5,658 nt of DNA from a bacterium (GTDB lineage Bacteria; UBA9089; JASEIO01). Position numbers and translations under genes: made by a program. The stretch lies in NCBI GenBank assembly GCA_030017475.1, contig JASEIO010000063.1, forward strand, positions 1 through 5,658, given 5' to 3'. Below the pieces are notes generated by a model. The model did not search any database and was not told where the DNA came from. It saw nothing but the letters and a program-made list of their open reading frames with translations. Positions 5,210 to 5,658 of this stretch are shown here, in pieces (within the stretch, counting starts at the first letter, position 1; each line of letters opens with the position of its first letter).

Positions 5210-5658
5210 ATGAACTTTATTATTATTCACAGGATGGCCAAGCGGATGAGGTTATATAAAATAATTGCATCTTTGTTAGTAGTGGTACTTGTATGCCTTT
5301 CATCTACAACATTTGCAGATGAACAGCTTTCAAAGGAACTGACAGTTGAATATAAATCTCTCTTAGAGCCACTTTTATCCGACCTAAAATCCAACCCGGA
5401 GGATTTAGAACTCCTGAAGGAGGTTGGGAAACTTTATTTTCAGATTGGAAATGAAGCAGCAGATAGACACTCGACATCAAAGGCGATAAAGATATTCAAA
5501 AAGATATTGCAGAAAGAGCCTCATAATGCTGAAATAAAGGCATATCTTGGATCAGCTTATACAATAAAGGCGAGAGATTTCCCAATGAAGACCATTCTGT
5601 CTCTTACTTCATTGGGATTTATTCGACTTTATTATGTAAAGAATGGTATCAAGGAAAT
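5210..5658 (+). CDS. Secreted TPR protein, 5' part, paralogue of the first TPR protein
   Basis: The frame runs from ATG 5210 off the right edge; 149 residues are visible. The N-terminus is basic (R8, K11, R12, R14, K17), followed by a hydrophobic core at 18-30 and a probable cleavage site after STTFA-36; there is no lipobox around C29. The mature part is helical and TPR-like: LKSNPEDLELLKEVGKLYFQ (59-78), KAIKIFKKILQKEPHNAEIK (91-110), then AYLGSAYTIKARD (111-123). The first TPR protein shows the same order of landmarks at 60-121 (NPSDVNVLK, KAFSILTKAYELAPHDYEI, YLGS, RD), and the last visible residues VKNGIKE line up with its VIKGCRI after a stretch about eight residues longer. The two are therefore diverged paralogues, not a recent copy. 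The role is unknown; a periplasmic binding or scaffold protein is likely. The start is supported by AAAGGAGG just upstream. The ATG shares four bases (ATGA) with the stop of the fabG remnant frame. Confidence 0.85.
   Translation, partial: MNFIIIHRMAKRMRLYKIIASLLVVVLVCLSSTTFADEQLSKELTVEYKSLLEPLLSDLKSNPEDLELLKEVGKLYFQIGNEAADRHSTSKAIKIFKKILQKEPHNAEIKAYLGSAYTIKARDFPMKTILSLTSLGFIRLYYVKNGIKE

Larger units (their letters stand above)
5061..5213 (+). pseudogene. 5' remnant of a fabG-like short-chain dehydrogenase gene
   Basis: The frame opens with M-G-M-V-Q-D, then RVAIVTGASRGIGRAI (residues 7-22), the first strand and NAD(P)-binding TGxxxGIG motif of short-chain dehydrogenases, closest in feel to FabG, 3-oxoacyl-ACP reductase. 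FabG proteins run to about 245 residues. Here the resemblance stops abruptly after residue 22 (base 5126): the expected continuation (A-x-x-LA-x-EGA) is absent, as are the catalytic Ser, Tyr and Lys. The same frame runs on for 28 arginine-rich, non-family residues to a TGA at 5211-5213, across the next gene's ribosome-binding site and into its ATG, so the tail is unlikely to be meaningful protein. The intact ribosome-binding site, start and N-terminus point to a once functional operon member that lost its body by deletion or recombination; an assembly misjoin is the main alternative. A functional 50-residue peptide seems unlikely. Confidence 0.75.

Noticed and set aside
5291-5305. Possible lipoprotein Cys in the second TPR protein (C29)
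   Set aside because: The preceding residues VLV do not make a lipobox, and a good signal peptidase I site follows at 36.
1-5658. CRISPR arrays, tRNA or rRNA genes, insertion sequences, long direct repeats
   Set aside because: Reading through the window showed no regularly spaced repeats, transposase motifs or RNA gene signatures.

Overview
The window reads as a short piece of chromosome from a Gram-negative (diderm), AT-rich, probably anaerobic bacterium. The diderm reading rests on four proteins with export signals, a LolA-like periplasmic carrier and a beta-barrel protein ending in Phe-Phe. The anaerobic hint is the tail of a siroheme decarboxylase (AhbA/AhbB family) at the left edge, part of the alternative heme route found mostly in sulfate reducers, archaea and denitrifiers. 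No marker in the window fixes the phylum.

All genes lie on the + strand. Left to right: (1) the 3' end of the siroheme decarboxylase-like gene, to 218; (2) a 100-base gap; (3) a secreted TPR protein, 319-1062; (4) a LolD/MacB-type ABC ATPase, 1077-1775; (5) a LolC/E-MacB-type FtsX-domain permease, about 1765-2994; (6) a LolA-like periplasmic carrier, 3015-3746; (7) an outer-membrane beta-barrel protein, 3743-5050; (8) a decapitated fabG-like gene that keeps its ribosome-binding site, start and first 22 codons, from 5061; (9) the 5' part of a second secreted TPR protein, 5210 to the right edge, related to the first.

Genes 3 to 7 are almost certainly one operon: gaps are 20 bases or less, and two junctions overlap. 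Together they could form a route from the inner membrane (ATPase plus permease), across the periplasm (LolA-like carrier), to the outer membrane (beta-barrel), with TPR proteins as periplasmic scaffolds. This resembles the lipoprotein-sorting Lol pathway, but has a barrel where LolB would be and a single permease gene instead of LolC plus LolE. The cargo is unknown; a lipid or lipoprotein is the natural guess. The two most unusual points are this envelope-spanning cassette and the broken fabG start lying between it and the second TPR gene.
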